Source: Streptomyces ficellus
GTDB lineage: Bacteria > Actinomycetota > Actinomycetes > Streptomycetales > Streptomycetaceae
Length of the DNA stretch: 64,000 bases
Direction of reading: 5' to 3'
Assembly (NCBI RefSeq): GCF_009739905.1
Contig: NZ_CP034279.1
Coordinates: 6,696,001-6,760,000 of the forward strand
This document shows, one piece after another, positions 51,589 through 59,825 of this stretch. Under the pieces are notes generated by a model. It saw only the letters and a program-made list of their open reading frames with translations, did no database searches and had not been told where the DNA came from. Every line of letters starts with the position of its first letter. Positions within the stretch are counted from its first letter, which is position 1. The position numbers and the translations under genes were made by a program.

Positions 51589-53073
51589 ATGAGCGAGCCG
51601 GAGCTCGGGCGAGCGTCGAACGGGACCATCACCACCAAGGTCCCCGCGCGGCTGGACAGACTGCCGTGGTCGCGCTGGCACTGGATGATCGTCATCGGCC
51701 TGGGCACCGTCTGGATCCTGGACGGCCTCGAGGTCACCATCGTCGGCAGCATGGCCGGCCGGCTGTCCGAGGAGGGCAGCGGGCTCGACATCAGCAGCGC
51801 CCAGGTCACCGGCATCGCCGCCGCGCTCTACGTCGCCGGCGCGTGCTCCGGGGCACTGTTCTTCGGCTGGCTCACCGACCGCTACGGCCGCAAGAAGCTC
51901 TTCCTGATCACCCTGGCGGTGTACCTCGCGGCGACGGCGCTGACGGCGCTGTCCTTCTCGTCCTGGTGGTTCTTCGTCTTCCGCTTCCTGACCGGCTTCG
52001 GCATCGGGGGCGAGTACGCGGCCATCAACTCCGCCATCGACGAGCTGATCCCCAGCAAGTACCGCGGCCGGGTCGACCTCATCATCAACGGCAGCTTCTG
52101 GCTGGGCGCCATGGGCGGAGCCCTGCTGTCCGTGGTCCTCCTCGACACCGACATCCTGCCCAAGGACATCGGCTGGCGGGTGTCCTTCGCCCTCGGCGTG
52201 GTCCTCGGCCTGGTCATCCTGCTGGTGCGGCGCCACGTCCCGGAGAGTCCCCGGTGGATGTTCATCCACGGCCGCGAGGAGGGCGCCGAGGAACTGGTCG
52301 CGGACGTCGAGCGGCAGGTGGAGGCCGAGAAGGGCCGCCCGTTGCCCGAGCCCGCCGGGTCGATCACCATCAAGCAGCGGCACAGCGTCGGCTTCGTCCA
52401 GATCGCCCGTACGCTCTTCCGCGCCTACCCGCGGCGGGCGGTGCTGGGCCTGGCCCTCTTCATCGGACAGGCCTTCCTGTACAACGCCATCACCTTCGGG
52501 TTCGGGGCGATCCTGGTGACGTTCTTCGACGTCGGCACCGGCTCGACCGGCTACTACTTCGCGGTCATCGCGTTCGGCAACTTCACCGGGCCGCTGCTGC
52601 TCGGCCGGCTGTTCGACACCTGGGGCCGCCGGCCGATGATCGCCGGTACGTACATCCTGTCCGGCCTGCTGCTCTTCGTCACGGCGTGGATGTTCTCCAA
52701 CGGCTGGCTCACCGCGACCACGATGACCGTCAGCTGGTGCGTGGTCCTGTTCTTCGCCTCCGCCGGCGCCAGCTCCGCCTACCTCACGGTGAGCGAGATC
52801 TTCCCGATGGAGACCCGCGCGATGGCCATCGCGTTCTTCTACGCCGTCGGCACGGCCGCGGGCGGCATCTCGGGCCCGCTGATCTTCGCCAAGCTCACCG
52901 AGAGCGGTGTGGTCGGGGACACGGTGCTCGCCTTCTGCATCGGCGCCTCCCTGATGGTGCTGGCCGGCCTGGTGGCGCTGTTCTTCGCGGTCGCCGCCGA
53001 GCGCAGGTCGCTGGAGGACATCGCGACCCCGCTGTCCGCCCAGGCGGCGGCGGAGGGTGCCGGAAGCCGATGA
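51589..53073 (+). CDS. MFS metabolite/sugar:H+ symporter
   Basis: A 494-residue MFS protein with 12 membrane segments and a central loop (~225-285). It has the motif GWLTDRYGRKKL after helix 2, RFLTGFGIGGEYAAINSAIDELIPSKYRG after helix 4, and VSEIFPMETRAMAIA, as in the sugar porter/aromatic acid symporter groups. It is likely an importer. The ATG at 51589 has GGAGG 6 nt upstream. It is close to the polyol-type operon and could share its substrate, but no DeoR-type site was found in its promoter. Confidence 0.86.
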   Translation: MSEPELGRASNGTITTKVPARLDRLPWSRWHWMIVIGLGTVWILDGLEVTIVGSMAGRLSEEGSGLDISSAQVTGIAAALYVAGACSGALFFGWLTDRYGRKKLFLITLAVYLAATALTALSFSSWWFFVFRFLTGFGIGGEYAAINSAIDELIPSKYRGRVDLIINGSFWLGAMGGALLSVVLLDTDILPKDIGWRVSFALGVVLGLVILLVRRHVPESPRWMFIHGREEGAEELVADVERQVEAEKGRPLPEPAGSITIKQRHSVGFVQIARTLFRAYPRRAVLGLALFIGQAFLYNAITFGFGAILVTFFDVGTGSTGYYFAVIAFGNFTGPLLLGRLFDTWGRRPMIAGTYILSGLLLFVTAWMFSNGWLTATTMTVSWCVVLFFASAGASSAYLTVSEIFPMETRAMAIAFFYAVGTAAGGISGPLIFAKLTESGVVGDTVLAFCIGASLMVLAGLVALFFAVAAERRSLEDIATPLSAQAAAEGAGSR

Positions 53074-53160
53074 CCCCGGCTGGAAGCCGGTGACCCAGCC
53101 TCGAACGGCGATCGATTGGATCGAACGCCACTCAATGGTTTATCGTTCATTCAGTCGGTT

Positions 53161-53176
53161 GTGAAGACGCCTTCAC
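53161..53176. other. GTGAAG-ACGC-CTTCAC inverted repeat
   Basis: A 6-4-6 inverted repeat in the 267-bp gap between the MFS and SRPBCC genes, next to an A/T-rich stretch (53130-53160). It may be an operator for the SRPBCC gene. Confidence 0.3.
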
Positions 53177-53190
53177 GATCGCCACACACT

Positions 53191-53231
53191 GCCCCGGCTG
53201 GTTCCCCCGTCCAGCCGGGGCTCTCCTTTTC
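53191..53231 (+). terminator. Rho-independent terminator with T-rich tail
   Basis: GCCCCGGCTGG (53191-53201) pairs perfectly with CCAGCCGGGGC (53211-53221) around 9 nt and is followed by TCTCCTTTTCC. It is well placed to end the MFS transcript, though 110 bp before the SRPBCC gene it could also act as an attenuator. Confidence 0.75.
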
Positions 53232-53340
53232 CCGCCGCGCCCCGGCCCGCTTCAGTCCCCGCCGACCGGGCACTCGTCCCCTCGCACGACAGAGAGCGAG
53301 ACCGAGAGCGACAGCCGACGAGACGAGGAACGGTGGAGCG

Positions 53341-53754
53341 ATGACCGAGTACGAGCGATCCCGCACCATGCCGGCACTGCCGGAGCACGTCTTCGACCAG
53401 GCGGCCGACGTCGGCCGGCTCGACACCTGGCTGCCCGAGGCCCTGCACGTCCACCCCGGGGACCTGCCCGCCGTCACCGTCCACGAGGACCGCACCGACG
53501 AGGACACCTCCGCGCTGCTGCGGGCCCGCAAGGACCAGATGCGCATCGAGTGGGGCACCAGCAAGCAGGGCAGTTACGCCGGATGGCTCCAGGTCGCCGG
53601 AATCGGCAGCGGCGCCAGCGAGGTGACCGTGCACCTCTCGTTCTTCGACGAGAGCCACGACCCGGGCGGCGGGCCCGTCAACGACGCCCTCGACCGGAGC
53701 CTGCAACGCCTGGAGGACCAGGTCCGCACGCGCGTCGACAACGCCGCGGGCTGA
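53341..53754 (+). CDS. SRPBCC-family small protein
   Basis: A 137-residue protein, MTEYERSRTMPALPEHVFDQAADVGRLDTWLPE at the start, then alternating strands and a final helix. This fits the SRPBCC/polyketide-cyclase-like helix-grip fold, which binds hydrophobic ligands. Streptomyces genomes have many such proteins of unknown role. The ATG at 53341 has GGAG 6 nt upstream. The same frame continues past the TGA into a second conserved-looking reading frame. Confidence 0.78.
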   Translation: MTEYERSRTMPALPEHVFDQAADVGRLDTWLPEALHVHPGDLPAVTVHEDRTDEDTSALLRARKDQMRIEWGTSKQGSYAGWLQVAGIGSGASEVTVHLSFFDESHDPGGGPVNDALDRSLQRLEDQVRTRVDNAAG

Positions 53755-54066
53755 CCCTGCCGTGCCCCGCCCGAACGCTACGCCGTCGCCGCCTCCGGCC
53801 GCTGGACCGACGAGGAGGAGGGCCACGGGCGGCTGCCCGCCGGCAAGGTCCACGCCTGGGAACCCGGCCTGAACCAGACCGTCTGCCGGCTGTCCCTCAG
53901 CAGGTCCCGCCTCGACCGCTTCCCGCACGTCGACCGGCAGGACGTCCTGCCCGAGACCGGGGGCGCCGCGGACCGGGTCCAGCGGGTCCGCCCCCGCTGC
54001 GCCTCCGTCGCCGGCCGCGGCGACGGCGCCCGGCCGCGCCGGCAGAGCATCGACCCCCGTCCGTGA
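53755..54066 (+). pseudogene. Small protein frame without a start codon (103 codons)
   Basis: Downstream of the SRPBCC TGA and in the same frame, the sequence reads ERYAVAASGRWTDEEEGHGR, then LPAGKVHAWEPGLNQTVCRL, and ends RQSIDPRP before a TGA at 54064. The wording and codon bias look like a real small Streptomyces protein that I believe usually has its own ATG. Here no ATG/GTG/TTG occurs in frame near the N-terminus; a GTG at 53762 is out of frame. Either the start was lost, an indel shifted it, or it is made by readthrough of a TGA-C stop. Function unknown. Confidence 0.55.
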
Positions 54067-54108
54067 TCGTCCCGTTTTCTCCCTGGTTCGCGCGGGCACT
54101 GGGGTGCC

Positions 54109-55575
54109 ATGGACCATTCACAGGCACCCGTGCTCGACGCCCTGGCCGCGTACCACTCCGAGAAGCAGACCCCCTTCACCCCGCCCGGCCACAAGCAGGG
54201 CCTCGGGGCCGACCCGCGGGTACGCGCCGTCCTCGGCGACGCGGTCTTCCGCTCGGACGTGCTCGCCATCAGCGGCCTGGACGACCGGATGTCCTCCCGG
54301 GGCGTCCTCGCCAAGGCGCAGGAGCTGATGGCCGACGCCGTGGGGGCGGAGCACACGTTCTTCTCCACCTGCGGCAGCTCCCTGTCCGTCAAGGCGGCGA
54401 TGCTGTCCGTCGCCGGACCGCACGAGAAGCTCCTCGTCGGGCGTGACGCCCACAAGTCGGTGGTGTCCGGGCTGGTCCTCGCCGGAATCGTGCCCGTCTG
54501 GGTGGACCCGCAGTGGGACGCCGAACGCCACCTCGCCCACCCGCCGTCCGCCGAGGCGTTCCGGGCCGCCTTCGCCGAGCACCCCGACGCCCGCGGCGCC
54601 CTGGTCACCACGCCCACGCCCTACGGCACCTGCTCGGACCTGCCCGCCATCGCCCGGACGTGCCACGACCACGGCGTGCCGCTCATCGTCGACGAGGCCT
54701 GGGGCGCCCACCTGCCGTTCCACCCCGAGCTGCCGACCTGGGCCATGGACGCCGGGGCCGACGTCTGCGTCACCTCCGTCCACAAGATGGGCTCCGGCCT
54801 CGAACAGGGCTCGGTCTTCCATCTCCAGGGCGACCTGATCAACCCCGACGTCCTCAAGAACCGCGAGGACCTGCTGGGCACCACCAGCCCCTCCGTGCTC
54901 CTCTACGCCGCCCTCGACGGCTGGCGCCGCCAGATGGTCCAGCACGGCCACGCCCTGTACGACGACGCGCTGGCCCTCGCCAAGTCGGTACGGGCCCGCA
55001 TCGCCGAGATCGACGGCATGCACGTCCACGGGCGGGACGACTTCTGCGGCCCCGGCCGCGCGGCGGACCTCGACCCGCTCCAGGTCATCGTCGACATCTC
55101 CCGACTCGGTACGACCGGCTACCGGATCGCCGACTGGATCCGCGAGCACCATCACGTCAACCTGCACCTGTCCGACCACCGCCGCACCAGCGCCCAGCTC
55201 ACCCACGCCGACGACGAGCGCACCGCCGACGTGCTGATCACCGCGCTGCGCGACGCCGCCGCCCACGCGGGCGAACTGCGCCCGGCCACCCCCGTCGGGA
55301 TCCCCGACCCGGCCGACCTGCGCCTGGAGCAGGTCGTGCTGCCGCGCGACGCGTTCTTCGGGCGGGTCGAGCAGGTGCCGTGGGAGGAGGCCGCAGGCCG
55401 TGTCACCGCCGAGATGCTCACCCCCTACCCGCCCGGCATCCCCGCCGCCCTGCCGGGGGAGAGGCTCAACTCGGCGGTCCTGCACTACCTCCGCAGCGGC
55501 GTCGAGGCCGGCATGGTCGTCCCCGACGCGGCCGACACCCAGGTCAAGACGATCCGGGTGAGCGTCGAGGACTGA
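54109..55575 (+). CDS. Orn/Lys/Arg decarboxylase-like PLP enzyme
   Basis: A 488-residue fold-type I PLP protein. It has FTPPGHKQGLGAD at ~23-35, TFFSTCGSSLSVKAAM (cofactor phosphate site), LIVDEAWGAHLPF (Asp on the pyridine N) and the Schiff-base Lys in TSVHKMGSGL (about residue 227). It resembles the short, domain-reduced lysine/arginine/ornithine decarboxylases of Gram-positive bacteria. It should make a polyamine such as cadaverine, agmatine or putrescine. The ATG at 54109 has GGGGTG upstream. No obvious operon partner. Confidence 0.86.
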   Translation: MDHSQAPVLDALAAYHSEKQTPFTPPGHKQGLGADPRVRAVLGDAVFRSDVLAISGLDDRMSSRGVLAKAQELMADAVGAEHTFFSTCGSSLSVKAAMLSVAGPHEKLLVGRDAHKSVVSGLVLAGIVPVWVDPQWDAERHLAHPPSAEAFRAAFAEHPDARGALVTTPTPYGTCSDLPAIARTCHDHGVPLIVDEAWGAHLPFHPELPTWAMDAGADVCVTSVHKMGSGLEQGSVFHLQGDLINPDVLKNREDLLGTTSPSVLLYAALDGWRRQMVQHGHALYDDALALAKSVRARIAEIDGMHVHGRDDFCGPGRAADLDPLQVIVDISRLGTTGYRIADWIREHHHVNLHLSDHRRTSAQLTHADDERTADVLITALRDAAAHAGELRPATPVGIPDPADLRLEQVVLPRDAFFGRVEQVPWEEAAGRVTAEMLTPYPPGIPAALPGERLNSAVLHYLRSGVEAGMVVPDAADTQVKTIRVSVED

Positions 55576-55691
55576 CGGGCCGAGGGACCGGAGGGCCGGT
55601 CATTGGCGCGGCCCGCCGTGCGGGGCCGCTCACCCGCACGCCCCCGGCGGTCACCGCGAGGCGGTTCGTCCCGCCCGACGGTGACGGGGCC

Positions 55692-56885
55692 TCACAGGCC
55701 CGCCGCGGCCTTCTCCCGGTGGCCCGCCCACGCCCGCTCGGACACATCACGGCGCAGCAGCACATCGGCCGCCGTGCAGGCCAGCGCCTCCGCCGCCGCC
55801 AGCATCACCCGGCGCCCCTCCGGCCCCGCCGCCGCCTCGGCGAACTCCGGCGTGTGATCCGACGCCTCCGAGCCCATGATGGCGACGAAGGGGTGGATCG
55901 CCGGCACCCTCGTGCTCACGTTGCCGATGTCCGAGGACCCCAGGTACACGCCCGGCACCGGCTCCGACAGCGCGACACCCGCCCGCTCCAGATGGCCGGC
56001 GAACAGCTCCGACAGCACGTCGCTGGCACGGAAGTGCTCGTAGCGCCCGCCCACGCCGGTCACCTCCACCCGGGTCCGGGTGGCGAGCGCCACGCCCTCC
56101 GCGCACCGGCGCAGCTCCTCCACCAGGTCCTCCAGCGCGGCCGTCGTCGCCCCGCGCAGCCCGAACAGGCCCTCCGCGTACTCGGGGACGATGTTGGTGG
56201 CCCGGCCGCCGTCCGTGACGATGCCCTGGACGTGCGAACCGGCCGGCAGCCGCCGGTCCAGCACGCCCAGGGTGTTGAACAGCTGGATCAGCGCGCCCAG
56301 GGCGTCGACGCCCTCCGTGGGGTTGCCCGTCGGGTGCGCGGCCCGCCCGTGGAACGCGACGCGGATCTGCGCGCTGGCCGTCAGCGGCGCCCACGACCAG
56401 CTGTGGACGCCCGGGTGGAACATCAGCGCCGCGTCCACCCCTTCGAACAGGCCCGCGTCCACCTGCACCACCTTGCCGCCGCCGCGCTCCTCCGCCGGAG
56501 TACCGACCGCCAGCAGCGAGCCCGGCACCTCACCGAGCGCTCCGCGCACCGCGAGCGCCGCGCCCAGCCCGGCGGCGGCGATCAGGTTGTGCCCGCACGC
56601 GTGGCCCAGCCGCGGCAGCGCGTCGTACTCCATCAGCAGGGCCACGCACGGCCCGTCGCCGTTCCCGGCGCGGCCGGTGAACGCGGTCGGCAGACCCGCC
56701 ACGCCCCGCTCCACGCCGAAGCCCTCCCGCTCCAGCTCCCCGGAGAGCAGCCGCGCCGCCTCCCGCTCCTCGAACGCCGTCTCCGGCGCGCGGTGCAGCG
56801 CGAGACTCACGTCCCACAGCCGCCCGGCGCGCGCGCCGACCTCCTGCCTGATCCGGTCGTACACGAGCTGCGCGTCCTGCGGCAC
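55692..56885 (-). CDS. M20-family amidohydrolase/peptidase
   Basis: A ~397-residue M20 enzyme with LHRAPETAFEE, the metal site GHACGHNLIAAAGLG, PAEERGGGK (catalytic/metal Glu pair) and a dimerisation lid domain (~180-290). Relatives hydrolyse N-acyl amino acids or p-aminobenzoyl-glutamate. The GTG at 56885 is preferred because GGAGGAG lies 7 nt upstream; a GTG at 56930 would add 15 residues. It is convergent with the decarboxylase gene. The 55-bp gap upstream separates it from the exporter-like gene on the same strand. Confidence 0.84.
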   Translation of the reverse strand: MPQDAQLVYDRIRQEVGARAGRLWDVSLALHRAPETAFEEREAARLLSGELEREGFGVERGVAGLPTAFTGRAGNGDGPCVALLMEYDALPRLGHACGHNLIAAAGLGAALAVRGALGEVPGSLLAVGTPAEERGGGKVVQVDAGLFEGVDAALMFHPGVHSWSWAPLTASAQIRVAFHGRAAHPTGNPTEGVDALGALIQLFNTLGVLDRRLPAGSHVQGIVTDGGRATNIVPEYAEGLFGLRGATTAALEDLVEELRRCAEGVALATRTRVEVTGVGGRYEHFRASDVLSELFAGHLERAGVALSEPVPGVYLGSSDIGNVSTRVPAIHPFVAIMGSEASDHTPEFAEAAAGPEGRRVMLAAAEALACTAADVLLRRDVSERAWAGHREKAAAGL

Positions 56886-56984
56886 GAGGGCCTCCTCCGT
56901 CGGGGTTGCGGACACTCGCACGTGTTCCACGTCCCGGGCGCCCGATGCGCCGGGCGGGCACGTGGGTACGAGAGAAAGGACGGG

Positions 56985-58244
56985 TCAGGTCTCCACGCCG
57001 GGGCGGCGTTCGGCGCCGTCCTCGTCGCGCAGCCGGCGGCGCAGCGCCGCGAGCCTCGGGTGGCGCTCGCTCAGTTCCGCCGAGCGGCGGTCCAGTTCCT
57101 GCATGAGGCGCTCGCTGCGCTTGTCGAGGTCCAGCTCGTCCAGGATGCGGTCGATCTCGGCGAGCAGCGCGCCATGCAGCTGCCACTGCCGGGGATGCTC
57201 CTGCACGTCCTCCAGCAGCAGGTCGGCCACCCGGTCGCGGGTGACCCGGCTGGCCGCCAGAGCGGCCGTCAGCCGCTCCTCGGCCTCCTCGGCGTTCGCG
57301 GCCACCTGGGTGGTGATGAGCGAGGCGAAGCTCTCGATGGCGTCCGCCATGTGCCCGAACAGCTCCCGCAGCCCCTCCGACACGTCCGGCGGGAGCAGTG
57401 ACTCCTCCGTACGGAACTTCGCCAGGTCGGTCAGGCTGCGCGTCAGCACCCGCAGCACCACCGCGCAGATCTCCAGCGTGTCCAGTCCGGTCCGCAGGAC
57501 GACCCGGGACAGGAGTCCCTCCCGGACCCGCGGGTTCATCCGCAGGCTCTCCTCCGCCTGCCGCAGCGAGGCGTCGACCTCCACGATGTCGTGGTCCAGC
57601 CGGCGCGCCTCGTGCAGCCGGGCGGCGGCGTGCGGGAAGGGGATGTGGCCCTCGGCGATCTCCGCGCCCATGTCGCGGAACATGTTGCCCATCCCGCGCG
57701 CCAGCCCGTCGATGGACGCCCCGGCCGTCTGCACCCACACCGGGGGAGCGAACAGCAGGTTGAACAGCAGCCCCACCCCGGCGCCGATCAGCGTCTCCAG
57801 CACCCGGTGCCAGGCGGCCGACGTCGCCTGGGAGACACCGAGGACGAGCATGGCGCTGATCGCCACCTCGGGCACGAACTCGTTGACCCGTACGTAACGG
57901 CCGATGATCAGCGCGGTGAAGATCGTCAGCCCGAGGCTCCACCAGGTCAGCCCGACCAGCGCCGTGAAGCCGATGGCGATCAGCACTCCGACGACGACGG
58001 AGTTGACGCGCCGGATACCGGTGGTGAGCGTCGAGTACAGGGTGACCTGGACGACCAGGAGCGCGGTCAGCGGCGCCGTCAGCGGCGCGGGTTGCGCGGG
58101 CAGGACCGTCAGGGCCACGACATAGGAGATGACGGCGGCGGCGGTGGAGCGCAGCGTCTGGGCCGCGACGGGTTCGGTGGTCCGCCGCACCAGTTTGATC
58201 ACGGGTGCTGATACGTCCGGCATCCCCTTCACGTGCCCGATCAT
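56985..58244 (-). CDS. Aromatic acid exporter/FUSC-like membrane protein
   Basis: A 419-residue protein. The N-terminal ~165 residues hold 5-6 membrane segments (TLRSTAAAVISYVVALTVL and following), the half-FUSC/ArAE type. The C-terminal ~240 residues are cytoplasmic, charged and helical, with Glu/Arg-rich heptads, likely coiled coil. Such proteins are linked to efflux of aromatic acids, though function in Streptomyces is unproven. The ATG at 58244 has a weak SD. It could be co-transcribed with the M20 hydrolase, which might act on the same aromatic amides. Confidence 0.82.
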   Translation of the reverse strand: MIGHVKGMPDVSAPVIKLVRRTTEPVAAQTLRSTAAAVISYVVALTVLPAQPAPLTAPLTALLVVQVTLYSTLTTGIRRVNSVVVGVLIAIGFTALVGLTWWSLGLTIFTALIIGRYVRVNEFVPEVAISAMLVLGVSQATSAAWHRVLETLIGAGVGLLFNLLFAPPVWVQTAGASIDGLARGMGNMFRDMGAEIAEGHIPFPHAAARLHEARRLDHDIVEVDASLRQAEESLRMNPRVREGLLSRVVLRTGLDTLEICAVVLRVLTRSLTDLAKFRTEESLLPPDVSEGLRELFGHMADAIESFASLITTQVAANAEEAEERLTAALAASRVTRDRVADLLLEDVQEHPRQWQLHGALLAEIDRILDELDLDKRSERLMQELDRRSAELSERHPRLAALRRRLRDEDGAERRPGVET

Positions 58245-58369
58245 GAGCCACTCACCACACTCCAGCCACAGGAACCCCTCGTACGCCGTTTTGCCTCACC
58301 CGTGACGTGGTACGGGTGGTACGGCCCAGGGCACGCCCCCCGTCCCGATCCGCCCGCCGAGGAGGCACG

Positions 58370-59179
58370 ATGAACCCGCCCGCGCACCGGGGCACCCCCG
58401 TCGCGATCGTCACCGGATCCGACTCCGGCATCGGCCGCGCGACCGCGGTCCGGCTCGCCGCCGCGGGCATGGACGTCGGCATCACCTGGCACACCGACGA
58501 GGAGGGAGCCCGGCGGACCGCCGAGGAGGTGCGCGGCCACGGGCGCCGCGCCGCCGTCGCGCACCTGGACCTGACCCGGCTGCCCGGGGCCGCCGGAGTC
58601 GTCGACGACCTCGCCCGCGAACTGGGGCGCCTCGACGTCCTGGTGAACAACGCCGGCACCGGCACGGCGACGCCCTTCCTGGACATCACGTACGACACCG
58701 TGCGGGACGTGCTCGACGTCGACCTGATGGGCCCGTTCCTCTGCTCGCAGGCCGCGGCGCGCCGCATGATCGAACAGGGCGACGGCGGACGGATCGTCAA
58801 CGTGACGTCGGTGCACGAGCACCAGCCGCGCGTCGGAGCCGCCCCCTACTGCGCGGCCAAGGGCGGTCTCGGGCTGCTGACCCAGGTCATGGCGCTGGAA
58901 CTGGCCGAGTACGGCATCACCGTCAACGCCGTCGCGCCCGGTGAGATCGCCACCCCGATGACGGGCCAGGACGACGAGGACGTACGCCGGCAGACCCGCC
59001 CCGGCGTGCCCCTGGGACGGCCGGGCGACGCCCGCGAGGTCGCGGCCGTCATCGCGTTCCTGGCGAGCGAGGACGCCTCGTACGTCACCGGCGCGTCCTG
59101 GGCCGTGGACGGCGGCATGCTCCGCATGGGCCCGATGGCCGGCTCCCACCTCGATAGCGACACCTGGCGCCGCCCCTGA
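58370..59179 (+). CDS. Short-chain dehydrogenase/reductase (FabG/glucose-dehydrogenase-like)
   Basis: A 269-residue SDR with VTGSDSGIGRATA at ~14-26, VNNAGTG at ~94, the catalytic Ser in VTSVHEHQP, Tyr and Lys in PYCAAKGG, and the C-terminal AFLASEDASYVTGASWAVDGG typical of FabG-like enzymes. Substrate unknown. The ATG at 58370 has GAGGAGG 6 nt upstream. The 2H phosphoesterase follows 56 bp downstream. Confidence 0.88.
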   Translation: MNPPAHRGTPVAIVTGSDSGIGRATAVRLAAAGMDVGITWHTDEEGARRTAEEVRGHGRRAAVAHLDLTRLPGAAGVVDDLARELGRLDVLVNNAGTGTATPFLDITYDTVRDVLDVDLMGPFLCSQAAARRMIEQGDGGRIVNVTSVHEHQPRVGAAPYCAAKGGLGLLTQVMALELAEYGITVNAVAPGEIATPMTGQDDEDVRRQTRPGVPLGRPGDAREVAAVIAFLASEDASYVTGASWAVDGGMLRMGPMAGSHLDSDTWRRP

Positions 59180-59235
59180 CCGGCCACGACGCCGTGTGTC
59201 GTGTGACGGCGGGCGGCGCCCCGTAGGCTGCGGCG

Positions 59236-59769
59236 ATGCGTACGGTCGAACTCCTGCTGGACGAGGCGGCGGACCTGGTGGTCCGGGAGGCATGGCGGCG
59301 GCTCGCGGACGCGGGGCTGCCCAGCCAGGCGCGTCACCGCAGCCCGACCAACAGTCCGCACCTGACCCTCGCCACCTGCCCCGAGCTGACCGCCCCGATC
59401 CGCTGGGAGCTCGCCGCGGTGGCCGCCGCCCTGCCGCTGCCCGTGCGGTTCAGCGGCGTGATCCGCTTCGAGAGGCCCGTCTCGGTGCTGGCGTGGGCGC
59501 TGGAGCCCGACGCTGCGCTGACCGCCCTGCACCGGCAGGTGTGGCAGGCGGTCGCCTCCGACGGCCCGCCCGACTCCCGCAACCCCCTCCACGAGCCGGG
59601 ACGCTGGCGCCCGCACGTCACGCTCGGCCGGACGCGCCGCGCCGGCGCGTTCGCCGGCCGGCGGATCGCCGAGCTGCTGCCGGAACCCCCGCTCCTCGCC
59701 CGGCTCGTCACCCTGCGCAGCTACGACACGGAGAGCGGAGCACTGGAAATTCTGTCCCCCCGCCCGTAG
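59236..59769 (+). CDS. 2'-5' RNA ligase-family (2H phosphoesterase) protein
   Basis: A 177-residue 2H protein. The two His-x-Thr motifs are clear: HLT in SPHLTLA (~43) and HVT in PHVTLGR (~126). Members hydrolyse or form 2',5'- or cyclic phosphodiester bonds in RNA or nucleotides. The ATG at 59236 lacks a strong SD. A terminator follows 8 bp after the stop. Confidence 0.85.
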   Translation: MRTVELLLDEAADLVVREAWRRLADAGLPSQARHRSPTNSPHLTLATCPELTAPIRWELAAVAAALPLPVRFSGVIRFERPVSVLAWALEPDAALTALHRQVWQAVASDGPPDSRNPLHEPGRWRPHVTLGRTRRAGAFAGRRIAELLPEPPLLARLVTLRSYDTESGALEILSPRP

Positions 59770-59777
59770 CGGCACGG

Positions 59778-59810
59778 CCGAGGGCCCCGCCGGGTCGGCG
59801 GGGCCCTCGG
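59778..59810. terminator. Perfect 14-bp stem bidirectional terminator
   Basis: CCGAGGGCCCCGCC (59778-59791) pairs with GGCGGGGCCCTCGG (59797-59810) around 5 nt. It lies between the convergent 2H phosphoesterase and catalase genes and can serve both. Confidence 0.85.
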
Positions 59811-59825
59811 GGTGGGAGGGGGGTG

